In this document: positions 51,670-59,981 of the stretch, in pieces
How positions within the stretch are numbered: the first letter of the stretch is position 1
Layout of the letters: each line of letters begins with the position of its first letter
DNA from: Ectobacillus ponti
GTDB lineage: Bacteria; Bacillota; Bacilli; Bacillales; Bacillaceae_G
Direction of reading: 5' to 3'
Assembly: GCF_024294785.1 (NCBI RefSeq)
Contig: NZ_JANCLT010000009.1
Span: 62,001 to 126,000, forward strand
Length of the DNA stretch: 64,000 nucleotides
The notes under the pieces: model-generated
Databases searched by the model: none
What the model was told of the DNA's origin: nothing
Seen by the model: only the letters and a program-made list of their open reading frames with translations
Program-made: the position numbers and the translations under genes

Positions 51670-51942
51670 ATGAATAGCTTATTCATTCGTCAAATCCTGG
51701 CAACAGGTTGTCGAATGCTGATGAGCCCTGTTTCTTCTCATTTTCCACCCGCTTTTGGACTGAACACCGCCAGGACTGCGAAGTGATAGACAGGCTGCTG
51801 CCGCAGTTTGTTTCGCAGGGGGGATTTTTGTATGATAAGAAAGTATACATAGGCAATTGGGGGCGTTTCCCTCATTCTGCGGCTGCTGAAGGAATTCCGC
51901 CGCAAGAGCATCAGCCGGACATTTTAGCGAGGAGAGGATTTC

Positions 51943-53439
51943 ATGGATTGTACGATCGTCTGGTTCCGCCGTGATTTGCGCGTTCACGATCATGAGCCGC
52001 TGCTTCAGGCTGCCGCATCCGGCCTGCCTGTGTTAGGGCTGTACTGCTTTGACACGCGTGATGATGAGACAACTTCATTCGGCTTTTCAAAAACAGGGCC
52101 GCACCGCGCCCGCTTTATTCGGGAAAGTGTCGCAGATCTGCGGGGCAAATTAAAAGAGCTTGGAACCAAGCTGCTCATCCGCAGCGGCAAGCCGGAGGAC
52201 GTGCTGGCAGAGCTGGCACGGAATCTATCTGTTCATGCCGTGTATTATCACCGTGAGCTCGGCAGCGAGGAAGAGGAAGTGGAGCGCCGCATGCAAAAGG
52301 CTTGTCCCGGCATTTCCTTTCACGCCTATACCGGCCACAATCTCATTCATCCAGATGACCTGCCGTTCCCGATAGCTGAACTTCCGGATGTCTTCTCGCA
52401 GTTTCGCAAACGTGTGGAACAGCAGCTGTCCGTCCGTCCGCTTCAGCCTGCCCCGGCACAGTTGAACACGCTGGATGTGGAAGAAGGAGAGCTGCCTCCA
52501 GCACCGGCTGTACCCGGCAAAACTGCTTTTTTGGGCGGAGAATCCGAAGGGATGCACCGGCTCCAGCACTATTTCTTTGACATCGATGGTCTGCGCACCT
52601 ACAAGGATACCCGTGATGGCATGCTCGAGCGCGACCATTCCTCCAAGTTTTCACCGTATCTTGCGCTGGGCTGCCTGTCCCCCCGCTATATTTATTGGAA
52701 CATTAAGCGCTGCGAACAGGAACGGGTTGCGAATGAATCGACATACTGGCTCTTCTTTGAGCTCTTATGGCGCGACTATTTTTGGCTCGTGCATGCCAAA
52801 TTTGGCAATCGCCTGTTTCTTCCGGGTGGGCTCTTTGGCCTTTCCATTGCCTGGTCCCGTGACCCTGGGCCCGTGCAGACATGGGTGAACGGGGAAACCG
52901 GCTACCCGCTTGTCGACGCCAATATGAAGGAGCTGCAGCAAACTGGCTGGATGTCCAACCGCGGCCGGCAAAATGTCGCCAGCTTCCTCGTGAAAAATCT
53001 TGGTGTTGACTGGCGCATCGGGGCAGAGTGGTTTGAGTCCAGCCTGCTTGACTACGATGTATCGAGCAACTATGCGAACTGGTGCTACAGCGCGGGTGTC
53101 GGAAACGATTCGCGGGTATTCCGCGTGTTCAACGTTACGAAGCAGGGGAAGGACTACGACCCGAGCGGCCGGTATGCAAAGAAGTGGCTGCCGGTGCTGG
53201 AGCACGTCCCGGGACGTCTCGTGTATGAGGTGCCTTCCTTTTCAGAGGCGGAGCGGGTGGAGCATGGTATTGAGACATACCCAAGACCAATGGTGAATCT
53301 CTTCTCGTCGGCAGAAACGCAGAAGCAGAAGTATGAGATGGCTGTGCGGCAGGCGAAAAGTGGTGAGCAGAAGCGCCGGGAGACCGCCAGGAAGAAGCCG
53401 AAACGCGAGAAGCGCGGGTCCTGGGAGGATGATTACTGA
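51943..53439 (+). CDS. DASH-family cryptochrome
   Basis: A 498-residue flavoprotein of the photolyase/cryptochrome superfamily. The N-terminal photolyase domain (DCTIVWFRRDLRVHDHEPLL) binds the antenna cofactor. The FAD domain has SSKFSPYLALGCLSPRYIYW and the DASH-typical C-terminal block GRQNVASFLVKNLGVDWR, YDVSSNYANWCYSAGVGND and GKDYDPSGRYAKKWLP. DASH proteins repair cyclobutane dimers in single-stranded DNA. A lysine/arginine-rich tail of about 40 residues (RRETARKKPKREKR) may bind nucleic acid. A ribosome site AGGAGAGG precedes the ATG. Confidence 0.93.
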   Translation: MDCTIVWFRRDLRVHDHEPLLQAAASGLPVLGLYCFDTRDDETTSFGFSKTGPHRARFIRESVADLRGKLKELGTKLLIRSGKPEDVLAELARNLSVHAVYYHRELGSEEEEVERRMQKACPGISFHAYTGHNLIHPDDLPFPIAELPDVFSQFRKRVEQQLSVRPLQPAPAQLNTLDVEEGELPPAPAVPGKTAFLGGESEGMHRLQHYFFDIDGLRTYKDTRDGMLERDHSSKFSPYLALGCLSPRYIYWNIKRCEQERVANESTYWLFFELLWRDYFWLVHAKFGNRLFLPGGLFGLSIAWSRDPGPVQTWVNGETGYPLVDANMKELQQTGWMSNRGRQNVASFLVKNLGVDWRIGAEWFESSLLDYDVSSNYANWCYSAGVGNDSRVFRVFNVTKQGKDYDPSGRYAKKWLPVLEHVPGRLVYEVPSFSEAERVEHGIETYPRPMVNLFSSAETQKQKYEMAVRQAKSGEQKRRETARKKPKREKRGSWEDDY

Positions 53440-53463
53440 AGAGTGGGCATCGCAAAAGTCAAG

Positions 53464-53503
53464 AAGGCCGCGCATCGTGATTACACAATGCGCGGCCTTT
53501 TAT
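53464..53503 (+). terminator. Terminator of the cryptochrome gene
   Basis: Perfect 12-bp stem AAGGCCGCGCAT/ATGCGCGGCCTT, then TTT. Confidence 0.9.
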
Positions 53504-53650
53504 ATGCGTGCATACACGCGATTATACAGGACAGGACAATATCATATACAAGAATAGTCTCCGCTCCGGATTTCCACTCGGCAGATTCTAAAACTAATTA
53601 CATACATTTTTATGCAAAATATATACACAATAAATAAAATCCTATCCTCT

Positions 53651-53720
53651 TGGTATCAGCCCCACCTACGCTCTATACCTTTGATGGCCACACATGCCAT
53701 CCGACCCACTATCTATTATA
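53651..53720. repeat. Interspersed repeat, copy 2
   Basis: GGTATCAGCCCCACCTACGC through GACCCACTATCTATTATAAC matches 51590-51655, with the hairpin GATGGCCACACATGCCATC conserved without change. On the minus strand copy 2 reads as a short sensible peptide (GRMACVAIKGIERRWG), so a decayed coding origin is possible. Confidence 0.75.
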
Positions 53721-53767
53721 ACAGAGTTTTCTTGCGAAATAATTAATAAATATTCTAAAGCGGAAGT

Positions 53768-53879
53768 TTTTCATGCAAAGAAGAACAAAATGCTGGAACT
53801 GGTAAAAGTCTTCAAAGGAGAGAGCTGTACCCCATTCAGAGACAAGCATAGAAAAAAGTGGGGAGAACTCATAAAGTAG
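53768..53879 (+). pseudogene. Remnant of a paralogue of the 39689 secreted protein gene
   Basis: HAKKNKMLELVKVFKGESCT, then PFRDKHRKKWGELIK and a stop, match the C-terminal end of the 39689 protein (QAKKNKMLELFRQ ... QPIQRDAKYKEKWGEI) with an internal deletion. DNA identity is high over GCAAAGAAGAACAAAATGCT. The N-terminal part and start are absent. Confidence 0.75.
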
Positions 53880-53993
53880 GATAATAGGCTGATTCCTCTT
53901 GTTGAAAATCGACGCCGAAGCTCATGGTCCAATCATTTGCCAAATGGTATAATAAGGGGATACTTGTACGATGCAAAGAGGGGAACTTAGTGT

Positions 53994-54431
53994 ATGGAAA
54001 TCAGAAAACCGAACGAGCTGGAATATGAAAAGATTGTATCGTTTTCGCCACAAGCCATATTTGATGGGACATTGGGTGAGGTAAAACCATCAGACGAAAA
54101 AGTAAAACAGCTGATCGAACCGCTGTTGCAGAAAGGAAGCTATTATCTGATCGCTTCTGAAAACGGCCAGCTGCTGGGTTGGATTCTGATGGGAAGAAGC
54201 AAGGACTCATTTACTGAAAAGAAGTGCGGGTTTATATATGAATTGTTTGTGTTGGAGGAATGGAGGGGAAATGGAATTGCAAAACGTTTGATGGAGAGCG
54301 GCATGGAACATCTGAAGCAGGATGGATATTCGGAGGTTCGTTTAAGCGTATATGCAGGAAATCAAGCGATTAAGCTGTATGAGAAATTAGGATTCACAGA
54401 TAGAACCATTACGATGAGTATGCTTATTTAA
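53994..54431 (+). CDS. GNAT-family N-acetyltransferase
   Basis: A 145-residue acetyltransferase. The core strand YLIASENGQLLGWILMG, the acetyl-CoA loop VLEEWRGNGIAKRLMESGM and the C-terminal NQAIKLYEKLGFTDRTITM are canonical. A GAGGGGAAC site precedes the ATG, and an extended -10 lies about 45 bp upstream. Monocistronic. Substrate unknown. Confidence 0.88.
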   Translation: MEIRKPNELEYEKIVSFSPQAIFDGTLGEVKPSDEKVKQLIEPLLQKGSYYLIASENGQLLGWILMGRSKDSFTEKKCGFIYELFVLEEWRGNGIAKRLMESGMEHLKQDGYSEVRLSVYAGNQAIKLYEKLGFTDRTITMSMLI

Positions 54432-54443
54432 ATGAGGAACGGG

Positions 54444-54475
54444 GGGAGAAGCAAAGGAGCTTCTCCCTTGCTTTG
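54444..54475 (+). terminator. Terminator of the GNAT gene
   Basis: Stem GGGAGAAGC/GCTTCTCCC with a 6-base loop, then TTGCTTT. Confidence 0.75.
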
Positions 54476-54627
54476 TGTTATACAGATATTGTAAGTGGCG
54501 GAGGTCCGGAGCACAGAGAAGTCGTCTGTGAAGCAGAGGGAGACGTCAAAAGTGCAGGAGTGTTTGCTATTTAAGGATGTTTTTTTGGTCTCCCGAATGT
54601 TAAATTATATAAGGGCAAGGATTTACT

Positions 54628-54636
54628 TGCTATAAT
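54628..54636 (+). promoter_or_regulatory. Extended -10 promoter element of menA
   Basis: TGCTATAAT (TGn plus TATAAT) about 56 bp before the menA start; no clear -35. Confidence 0.5.
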
Positions 54637-54691
54637 GTATCATGTAAAAGAAGCAGACAGAGAGAATGCTTCTGGAGATTAATACGGGGAG

Positions 54692-55615
54692 ATGAAACGG
54701 TTGATGGGGAATACACAAAAAATCAGTTCCGCGAAATTGATGTGGAAAATGACGCGGCCTCATACATTAACGGCGACGTTCGCGCCTGTCATATTAGGGA
54801 CAGTTGCCGCGCTTTATGAAACCAAGATTCATTGGCTTCTTTTTGCTGCGATGATGCTTGCATGCTTAGCATTGCAAATCGCAACGAATTTATTCAATGA
54901 GTATTATGATTTTAAACGCGGGCTGGATACGGCTGATTCTGTCGGCATCGGCGGCGGCATCGTCCGCCATGGCCTGAAGCCTCAAAATGTGCTGGCTGTT
55001 GCGGTCTTATTGTACGTCCTGGCAGCGTGCATCGGCGTGTATATTTGCATGAACAGCAGCTGGTGGCTGGTGGTTATCGGTTTGGCCGGAATGGCAATCG
55101 GTTATTTGTACACAGGCGGCCCGCTCCCGATTGCGTATACGCCGCTTGGGGAGCTGTTCTCCGGATTGTCCATGGGCACAGGCTTTGTCCTGATTGCGTT
55201 CTTTATTCAAACGCATACGCTGACGGTTCAAAGCATCCTGATTTCCATTCCGATCGGGATTTTGGTCGGGGCCATTAATATGTCCAATAACATCCGGGAT
55301 ATTGAGGAGGACACAAAGGGCGGCAGAAAAACGCTGGCGATTCTCCTTGGAAGAGAGAAGGCAGTGACAGCCCTGGCAATTTTCTTTGTCATTTCCTACT
55401 TGTGGATTGTGGCGATTGTCTTGATGGGATACATCACGCCTTGGTCTCTAGTGATGTTCCTTGGCTTGAAAAAGCCGATTTCCGCGATTCAGGGCTTTCG
55501 AAAAGGGGCAAAGGAACCTCAATATATGCGCATTGCCATGAAATCCACCGCCATCACCAATACACTGTTTGCTTTCCTGTTATCAGCAGGATTGCTGATC
55601 AATTACCTGTTTTAA
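54692..55615 (+). CDS. menA: 1,4-dihydroxy-2-naphthoate prenyltransferase MenA
   Basis: A 307-residue membrane prenyltransferase (UbiA superfamily) with about nine helices. It attaches the polyprenyl chain to 1,4-dihydroxy-2-naphthoate in menaquinone synthesis. The two Mg-diphosphate motifs are NLFNEYYDFKRGLDTADSVG and NNIRDIEEDTKGGRKTLAIL. Long stretches (GMAIGYLYTGGPLPIAYTP, SILISIPIGILVGAIN) are almost as in Bacillus MenA. The start is uncertain between 54692 and 54704; ribosome sites are imperfect. It has its own terminator. Confidence 0.95.
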   Translation: MKRLMGNTQKISSAKLMWKMTRPHTLTATFAPVILGTVAALYETKIHWLLFAAMMLACLALQIATNLFNEYYDFKRGLDTADSVGIGGGIVRHGLKPQNVLAVAVLLYVLAACIGVYICMNSSWWLVVIGLAGMAIGYLYTGGPLPIAYTPLGELFSGLSMGTGFVLIAFFIQTHTLTVQSILISIPIGILVGAINMSNNIRDIEEDTKGGRKTLAILLGREKAVTALAIFFVISYLWIVAIVLMGYITPWSLVMFLGLKKPISAIQGFRKGAKEPQYMRIAMKSTAITNTLFAFLLSAGLLINYLF

Positions 55616-55623
55616 ACAGGCAG

Positions 55624-55656
55624 GCATCCCCGAACGCACAGGGGATGCTTTTTTTG
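55624..55656 (+). terminator. Terminator of menA
   Basis: Stem GCATCCCC/GGGGATGC with a 9-base loop and a run of seven T. Confidence 0.92.
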
Positions 55657-55814
55657 TGCAGCAGACATGCGTGGACTTTCTGGACAAATATGGTTTATCA
55701 TAGAGGGAAGACTGCATCTTGGCGGGGCTTGTGAAGCCAGGGTGTTCATCAGGAAGCTGTTCCGCCCGCAAAGGGAGGAGCTGTGCAAAATCTAAAGAGA
55801 AGGTTGGATGCAGA

Positions 55815-56591
55815 ATGGAACGAAGTGTTATCTTTTTCGATATAGACGGGACGCTGCTGACCCATGAGAAAACGCTGCCCGCTTCCACGAAGGAAGCCAT
55901 TTTTCAGCTGAAGGAGCTTGGCCATGAGGTCGCGATTGCGACAGGCCGTGCGCCGTTCATGTTCAAGGAGCTGCGCGAGGAATTGGGCATCCGCACGTTC
56001 GTCAGCTATAATGGCCAGTATGTGGTGCTGGACGGAGAGGTTTTATATACAAATCCGCTGGACATTCCGGCGTTGGAGGAGCTGACAGAACGGGCACTCG
56101 GCAACGAGCATCCGGTTGTGTTCATGGACCATGAGGACATGAAGGCGAATGTGCCGGAGCATGACTATATTAAGGAGAGCATTGCGACGTTAAAAATCAA
56201 GCAGTTCCCGCTGCACGACCCGCACTATTACAAGGGGCGCGAGCTGTATCAGTCGCTTCTGTTCTGTCCGGAGGGCGAGGAAAAGCAGTATGAGCAGGAC
56301 TTCCTTGCATTCGACTTTATCCGGTGGCATCCGGTATCGGTGGATGTGCTGCCAAAGGGCGGCTCGAAGGCAAAAGGTGTCGAGAAAATCGCGGCGGCGC
56401 TCGGCTTTCCGCCGGAGCGGCAGTATGCCTTTGGCGACGGGCTGAACGATATTGAAATGCTGATGAGCGTGCAAAACAGCGTGGCCATGGGCAATGCCGA
56501 GGAAACCGTGAAGGCTGTGGCCAAGTATGTGACGAAGTCGGTGGAAGAGGACGGCATCGTGCACGGCTTGAAGCTGGCAGGGCTGTTGTAA
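55815..56591 (+). CDS. Cof-type HAD-IIB phosphatase
   Basis: A 258-residue HAD hydrolase of the Cof/YkrA type. Motif I is FFDIDGTLLTHEK (nucleophile Asp), motif II the Thr in VAIATGRAP, motif III the Lys in GGSKAKGVEKIA and motif IV FGDGLNDIEML. The cap domain lies between about 80 and 185. Relatives dephosphorylate sugar phosphates or nucleotides; the substrate is open. The start at 55815 gives the canonical N terminus although its ribosome site is weak. Confidence 0.92.
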   Translation: MERSVIFFDIDGTLLTHEKTLPASTKEAIFQLKELGHEVAIATGRAPFMFKELREELGIRTFVSYNGQYVVLDGEVLYTNPLDIPALEELTERALGNEHPVVFMDHEDMKANVPEHDYIKESIATLKIKQFPLHDPHYYKGRELYQSLLFCPEGEEKQYEQDFLAFDFIRWHPVSVDVLPKGGSKAKGVEKIAAALGFPPERQYAFGDGLNDIEMLMSVQNSVAMGNAEETVKAVAKYVTKSVEEDGIVHGLKLAGLL

Positions 56592-56663
56592 GCCGAAAAG
56601 GGAGAGGGCAAAGTCAGCATGTGCAGAATTGTACAAATGACGTAGCTGAAAGTGAGGAGTAAA

Positions 56664-57530
56664 ATGGGCAAAAAACATAAAACCAGTAAGCTCAGATTGC
56701 TTGTACGGGGATTAATGGTCATTCTGGGGGGCGTGATTGCGGCATACGGACTGGAAACCGTATTGATTCCAAATCATGTATCCGACGGGGGTGTCACAGG
56801 TCTCAGTATCGTGGGATCCAAGCTCTTTGATCTGCCGCTGGGAGCTCTCATTGCCGTGCTGAATATTCCGTTTATCTGGCTGGGCTATCAGCAAATCGGC
56901 AGAAGCTTTGCGATTTATTCCGTAATCGGGATTGCTTCGTTGTCGGTGAGCACCATCCTCTTTCATCACACGCCGGCCATTATTAAAGGGGATACGCTGT
57001 TAATTACCGTGGTTGGCGGCATTATTCTCGGCCTGGGGATGGGGCTGGCGCTGCGCAACGGCGGCGCGCTGGATGGAATTGATATGCTGGCGGTGCTGCT
57101 GGCCCGCAAGCTGCCGTTTGGGACAAGTGACTTCATCCTGTTCCTGAATGCCTTTGTCTTTATCGTTGTTTCTTTTGTTTTCGGTCTGCAGGGAGCCATT
57201 CTGTCGGCGATTGCCTACTTTATCGCTTCCAAGGTCATTCACATTGTGGAAGAGGGCTTGAGCGGGGCGAAAACCTTTAAGATCATCACCACGCAGCCGG
57301 AAACGATGCTGGAAACCATACGTGACCGCTTGGGCAGAAGCGCGACCTACAAGGATGCATATGGCGGATATTCCAATGAAAAGTTTACGGAAATTACGTG
57401 CGTCATCAACCGGCTGGAGGAAAGCAAGCTGAAGGAAATCATCAATGAGATTGATGAATATGCTTTCGTCACCATCACTGACATCGTGGAAGTAAAGGGC
57501 GGCAATTTTAGAAAGCATAATATTCATTAA
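56664..57530 (+). CDS. YitT-family membrane protein (DUF2179)
   Basis: A 288-residue protein with five to six N-terminal membrane helices and the YitT signatures LIPNHVSDGGVTGLSIVGSK and LALRNGGALDGIDMLAVLLA. The C-terminal cytoplasmic DUF2179 domain spans about 210-280 (FKIITTQPETMLETIRDRLG ... YAFVTITDIVEVKGG). The ATG at 56664 follows AGGAG; a GTG at 56652 is also in frame. Function is not established; DUF2179 is a ferredoxin-like sensor fold. Confidence 0.92.
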   Translation: MGKKHKTSKLRLLVRGLMVILGGVIAAYGLETVLIPNHVSDGGVTGLSIVGSKLFDLPLGALIAVLNIPFIWLGYQQIGRSFAIYSVIGIASLSVSTILFHHTPAIIKGDTLLITVVGGIILGLGMGLALRNGGALDGIDMLAVLLARKLPFGTSDFILFLNAFVFIVVSFVFGLQGAILSAIAYFIASKVIHIVEEGLSGAKTFKIITTQPETMLETIRDRLGRSATYKDAYGGYSNEKFTEITCVINRLEESKLKEIINEIDEYAFVTITDIVEVKGGNFRKHNIH

Positions 57531-57543
57531 TGCTGCAAATGAA

Positions 57544-57822
57544 ATGGCCGACAATAACCTGTATGAGGAAAATAAGAGGTGTATGGATGACGGTCTTCTG
57601 ATCGTCGGTTCGGGTTTGAACGGGGATGCCATTGTAGTGGATGTGAACAATGAAGAGGTCGGTTATGTATTCCACGATGAGCTGTGGGAGGATGAAGCGG
57701 TTCGTCCAAGGGAGATTTTTATCAGCTTGGCGTGCAGCATCGCAGAGTTCTATTATCATTCACTGACAATGGATGGCTATCCAGTTGACGGCCGTGATGC
57801 AGAGGAGTTTCTGGGAATCTGA
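57544..57822 (+). CDS. SUKH/SMI1-KNR4-like protein, short
   Basis: A 92-residue acidic protein. The pattern LLIVGSGLNGDAIVVDVNNE, VGYVFHDELWED and SLACSIAEFYYHS matches the C-terminal half of SUKH (SMI1/KNR4) proteins, a fold common among toxin-immunity proteins. SUKH proteins are usually 130-160 residues long, so the N-terminal half seems missing. There is no good ribosome site and the gap to yitT is 13 bp, so it is either a remnant or coupled to yitT. A terminator follows. Confidence 0.5.
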   Translation: MADNNLYEENKRCMDDGLLIVGSGLNGDAIVVDVNNEEVGYVFHDELWEDEAVRPREIFISLACSIAEFYYHSLTMDGYPVDGRDAEEFLGI

Positions 57823-57835
57823 TTGCGGCAGGAGA

Positions 57836-57862
57836 GACAGCTTCAAGCGGCTGTCTTTTTTT
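57836..57862 (+). terminator. Terminator after the SUKH-like gene
   Basis: Stem GACAGC/GCTGTC with an 8-base loop and seven T. Confidence 0.8.
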
Positions 57863-57906
57863 GTTTGTCTGTGCTCCTTCCTTATAATAATTGCGTGCGG
57901 ATAATA

Positions 57907-57915
57907 TGGTATAAT
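57907..57915 (+). promoter_or_regulatory. Extended -10 promoter for the glycine-zipper/GNAT genes
   Basis: TGGTATAAT (TGn plus TATAAT) 25 bp upstream of the GTG start; the same ATGGTATAAT string occurs before the methyltransferase (33184) and GNAT (53945) genes. Confidence 0.55.
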
Positions 57916-57939
57916 TAGGAAGTTGGGGGAGGGGTTTGT

Positions 57940-58113
57940 GTGAGCGAAAACAAGAATGCAGGGTCTGCAAACAGAAAAAAACGCATGACAACCGGCATGG
58001 CAATAGGAGTTGCGCTGGGAGCAGCCCTAGGTGCACTTTCCGACCATATGGCAGTGGGGATGGCAATCGGCATCGCCATCGGGGCTGCGCTTGGCGGAAT
58101 GCGGACGAAATAA
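57940..58113 (+). CDS. Small glycine-zipper membrane protein
   Basis: A 57-residue protein beginning with GTG after the strong site GGGGGAGGGG. A charged N terminus (MSENKNAGSANRKKR) precedes two similar hydrophobic small-residue segments, MAIGVALGAALGAL and MAIGIAIGAALGGM, separated by SDHMAVG. The internal duplication and AxxxGxxxG pattern are typical of glycine-zipper proteins that pack in membranes. It is followed 24 bp later by a GNAT gene. Function unknown. Confidence 0.75.
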   Translation: MSENKNAGSANRKKRMTTGMAIGVALGAALGALSDHMAVGMAIGIAIGAALGGMRTK

Positions 58114-58137
58114 TACTGAAGGCAGGGGGGGCTTGCA

Positions 58138-58590
58138 TTGGAGAGGCGCAAATTCACTGTCGCTCCGTATCATCCGGCATATGCCGAACAGACTGTGAAG
58201 ATGTGGCGGGACAGCAAGGAACGGGCCATTGGCCAGAAGGAAATCCACAGCTTTGAAAATCATGTTCAGTTTTTGAAGCATATATTGCCGGAGCAGCATC
58301 AAATAGACCTGGCATTACTTGATGGTAAAGTCGTTGGGATGATTGCCTATAATGAGAAGGAAGTCAGCCAGCTGTATATTCATGTTGACTGCCAAGGAAT
58401 GGGGATCGGCCAGGCCTTGCTCGACAAGGCGAAGGAGCAGTCGAGCGGCAGACTGACATTATACACGTTTGAAGTAAATCAAAATGCACAACGATTCTAT
58501 GAGAAGCATGGTTTTAGGGTCATTGGCAGAGGCTATGAAAATGAGGAGAATCTGCCTGATCTGCTGTATGAGTGGCGAAGGCAGCCATGA
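58138..58590 (+). CDS. GNAT-family N-acetyltransferase
   Basis: A 150-residue acetyltransferase. The TTG start follows GGGGGG. Core features are LALLDGKVVGMIAYNEKEV, the acetyl-CoA loop VDCQGMGIGQALLDKAKEQ and the C-terminal NQNAQRFYEKHGFRVIGRG. It is co-directional with the glycine-zipper gene and the SDR gene (21-bp gap), so these are probably one transcript. Substrate unknown. Confidence 0.88.
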   Translation: MERRKFTVAPYHPAYAEQTVKMWRDSKERAIGQKEIHSFENHVQFLKHILPEQHQIDLALLDGKVVGMIAYNEKEVSQLYIHVDCQGMGIGQALLDKAKEQSSGRLTLYTFEVNQNAQRFYEKHGFRVIGRGYENEENLPDLLYEWRRQP

Positions 58591-58611
58591 AGTGAGACAC
58601 GGGGGATGTGT

Positions 58612-59303
58612 ATGAAACGGGTTGCGCTTGTCACCGGAGGAAACCGGGGCATTGGCTATGAGCTGGTGAAGCAGTTGGCGGAAGGTGGGTTCCAGGTGAT
58701 TCTAACCAGCCGGGATGCAAAAAAGGGGTACGAAGCTGCGCAAAAGCTGAGGGAATCCGGTTTGGATGTTTCCTTTGAAGAGCTGGATGTGGCCAATCAG
58801 GAAAGTGTCCGTCAGGCTGCGGCTGCAGTACAGGAGCAGTATGGCAGGCTGGATGTGCTGATCAATAATGCCGGCGTGTATTTGGATGAGCATGAGGGGC
58901 TGCTGGCAATGGACCCTGCCATTCTGGAGGAAACGATGGCCGTGAATTTCTTCGGCGCCTGCTATGTAACCCGTTTCTTCATGCCGCTCATGGAAAAGCG
59001 CGGCTATGGGAGAGTCATCCATATTTCCTCGGAGTACGGGGCGATGCGGGAGATGGCTGAGCCGGGAGCGGGCGCCTACAAGCTGTCCAAGCTTGTCTTG
59101 AATGGCTTCACCCAATTGGCGGCGGCAGAGGCAAAAGGAGATATCAAAATCAACGCGGCGGATCCGGGCTGGGTCAGCACCGATATGGGCGGGCCGTCTG
59201 CGCCGAGAACGCCGCGGCGTCCATCCTTTGGCTGGCGACGATTGGACCGGATGGACCGAATGGCGGGTTCTTCAGGGATGGGAAGCGAATTGATTACATG
59301 TAA
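58612..59303 (+). pseudogene. Short-chain dehydrogenase/reductase with a 3' frameshift
   Basis: An SDR of about 230 residues. The cofactor motif is ALVTGGNRGIGYEL, then NNAGVYLDEHEG, the catalytic Ser (HISSEYGAM) and YKLSK (Tyr-x-x-x-Lys), and DPGWVSTDMGGPSAPRTP. After that the frame breaks at about 59213-59218. In another frame the normal ending continues (AASILWLATIGPDGPNGGFF, then RDGKRIDYM) to a TAA at 59301-59303, right before a hairpin. In the unbroken frame translation would run to 59550 over the antisense LysE gene. The catalytic core is intact. A sequencing error is possible. Confidence 0.75.
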
Positions 59304-59329
59304 GCAACCCGAATGTGGATTCGGGCTGC
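59304..59329. terminator. Hairpin between SDR and LysE genes
   Basis: CCCGAAT/ATTCGGG stem with loop GTGG, flanked by GCA/TGC; no T run. It begins at the base after the original SDR stop. Confidence 0.45.
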
Positions 59330-59339
59330 AAACCGATCG

Positions 59340-59963
59340 TCATTTCTGGCTGAAGGCAATTTTTAATCCTATGAGTGTGAAGAGAGATCCTTGCATGACA
59401 TTAATTTTTCTTGATAGTGATGGACTCTTCCGCAGGAAATCCCCTACTTTTCCTGCAAACATGCTGATTAGGCTGAAAATGATAAAGGTTTGGATGAGGA
59501 ACAGGATGCCAAAGACAAGCATTTGTACGGATACATTGCCATTCCCGTAATGGACAAATTGCGGGAAGAAGGCCAGGAAAAACAGGGAGACCTTTGGGTT
59601 CAGGAGATTCATAATGATTCCTTTTTTGTATAGTGCTCTGTAGTCCAAAGAGTCCCCGCTGCTTAGGTCAAAGCCGGCTCCTTTTTCTCTAAAAGACTTA
59701 TAGGCTAAGAATAATAGGTATACAGCTCCCGCGTATTTGACCGCTGTGAAGGCCAAAGATGACTGATAGATGATGGCTGTGATCCCGACGGTCGCAGCAG
59801 TAATATGGACGAGCAGTCCGGTGCAAAGCCCAAGTGTTGTAAAGACTCCGGCTTTTGTTCCTTTGGCGATGCTTTGTGCCAGTGTGAACAGGTTATCAGG
59901 TCCGGGCATAAGCGTGAGCGCGATTGCCGCACCTAAAAAAGACAGAATGGTGAGGACATCCAC
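59340..59963 (-). CDS. LysE/RhtB-family amino acid exporter
   Basis: A 207-residue membrane protein with about six helices. The N-terminal signature FLGAAIALTLMPGPDNLFTLAQS, LGLCTGLLVHITAATVGI and KGIIMNLLNPKVSLFFLAFFPQF (quoted in parts) are diagnostic of LysE/RhtB translocators, which export amino acids or related metabolites. The GTG start follows AAAGGAGG. It lies downstream of the HepT/MntA pair on the same strand with an 18-bp gap. Confidence 0.92.
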   Translation of the reverse strand: MDVLTILSFLGAAIALTLMPGPDNLFTLAQSIAKGTKAGVFTTLGLCTGLLVHITAATVGITAIIYQSSLAFTAVKYAGAVYLLFLAYKSFREKGAGFDLSSGDSLDYRALYKKGIIMNLLNPKVSLFFLAFFPQFVHYGNGNVSVQMLVFGILFLIQTFIIFSLISMFAGKVGDFLRKSPSLSRKINVMQGSLFTLIGLKIAFSQK

Positions 59964-59981
59964 AGAAATTCCCTCCTTTCC

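Larger units (their letters stand above)
50979..51942. other. 964-bp gene-free stretch: terminator, IS remnants, 70-bp repeat, cre-like site
   Basis: Apart from the items listed separately (terminator 51052, IS256-like end 51181, IS3 remnant 51290-51446, repeat 51590-51655, cre 51656), I see no gene. Open frames between 51450 and 51942 lack ribosome sites and are not convincing. The start of the photolyase gene is set by AGGAGAGG at 51929-51936. Confidence 0.6.
53504..53993. other. 490-bp gene-free stretch with repeat copy 2 and a pseudogene remnant
   Basis: AT-rich from 53580 to 53760. It holds the second copy of the interspersed repeat (53651-53720), a relic of the Spi-like gene (53768-53879) and an extended -10 (AAATGGTATAATAAG at about 53943-53957) that probably serves the next GNAT gene. 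No intact gene is seen. Confidence 0.6.

Noticed and set aside
51708-51974. 88-codon frame overlapping the cryptochrome start
   Set aside because: No ribosome site, no family resemblance, and it overlaps the well-supported start of the cryptochrome gene.
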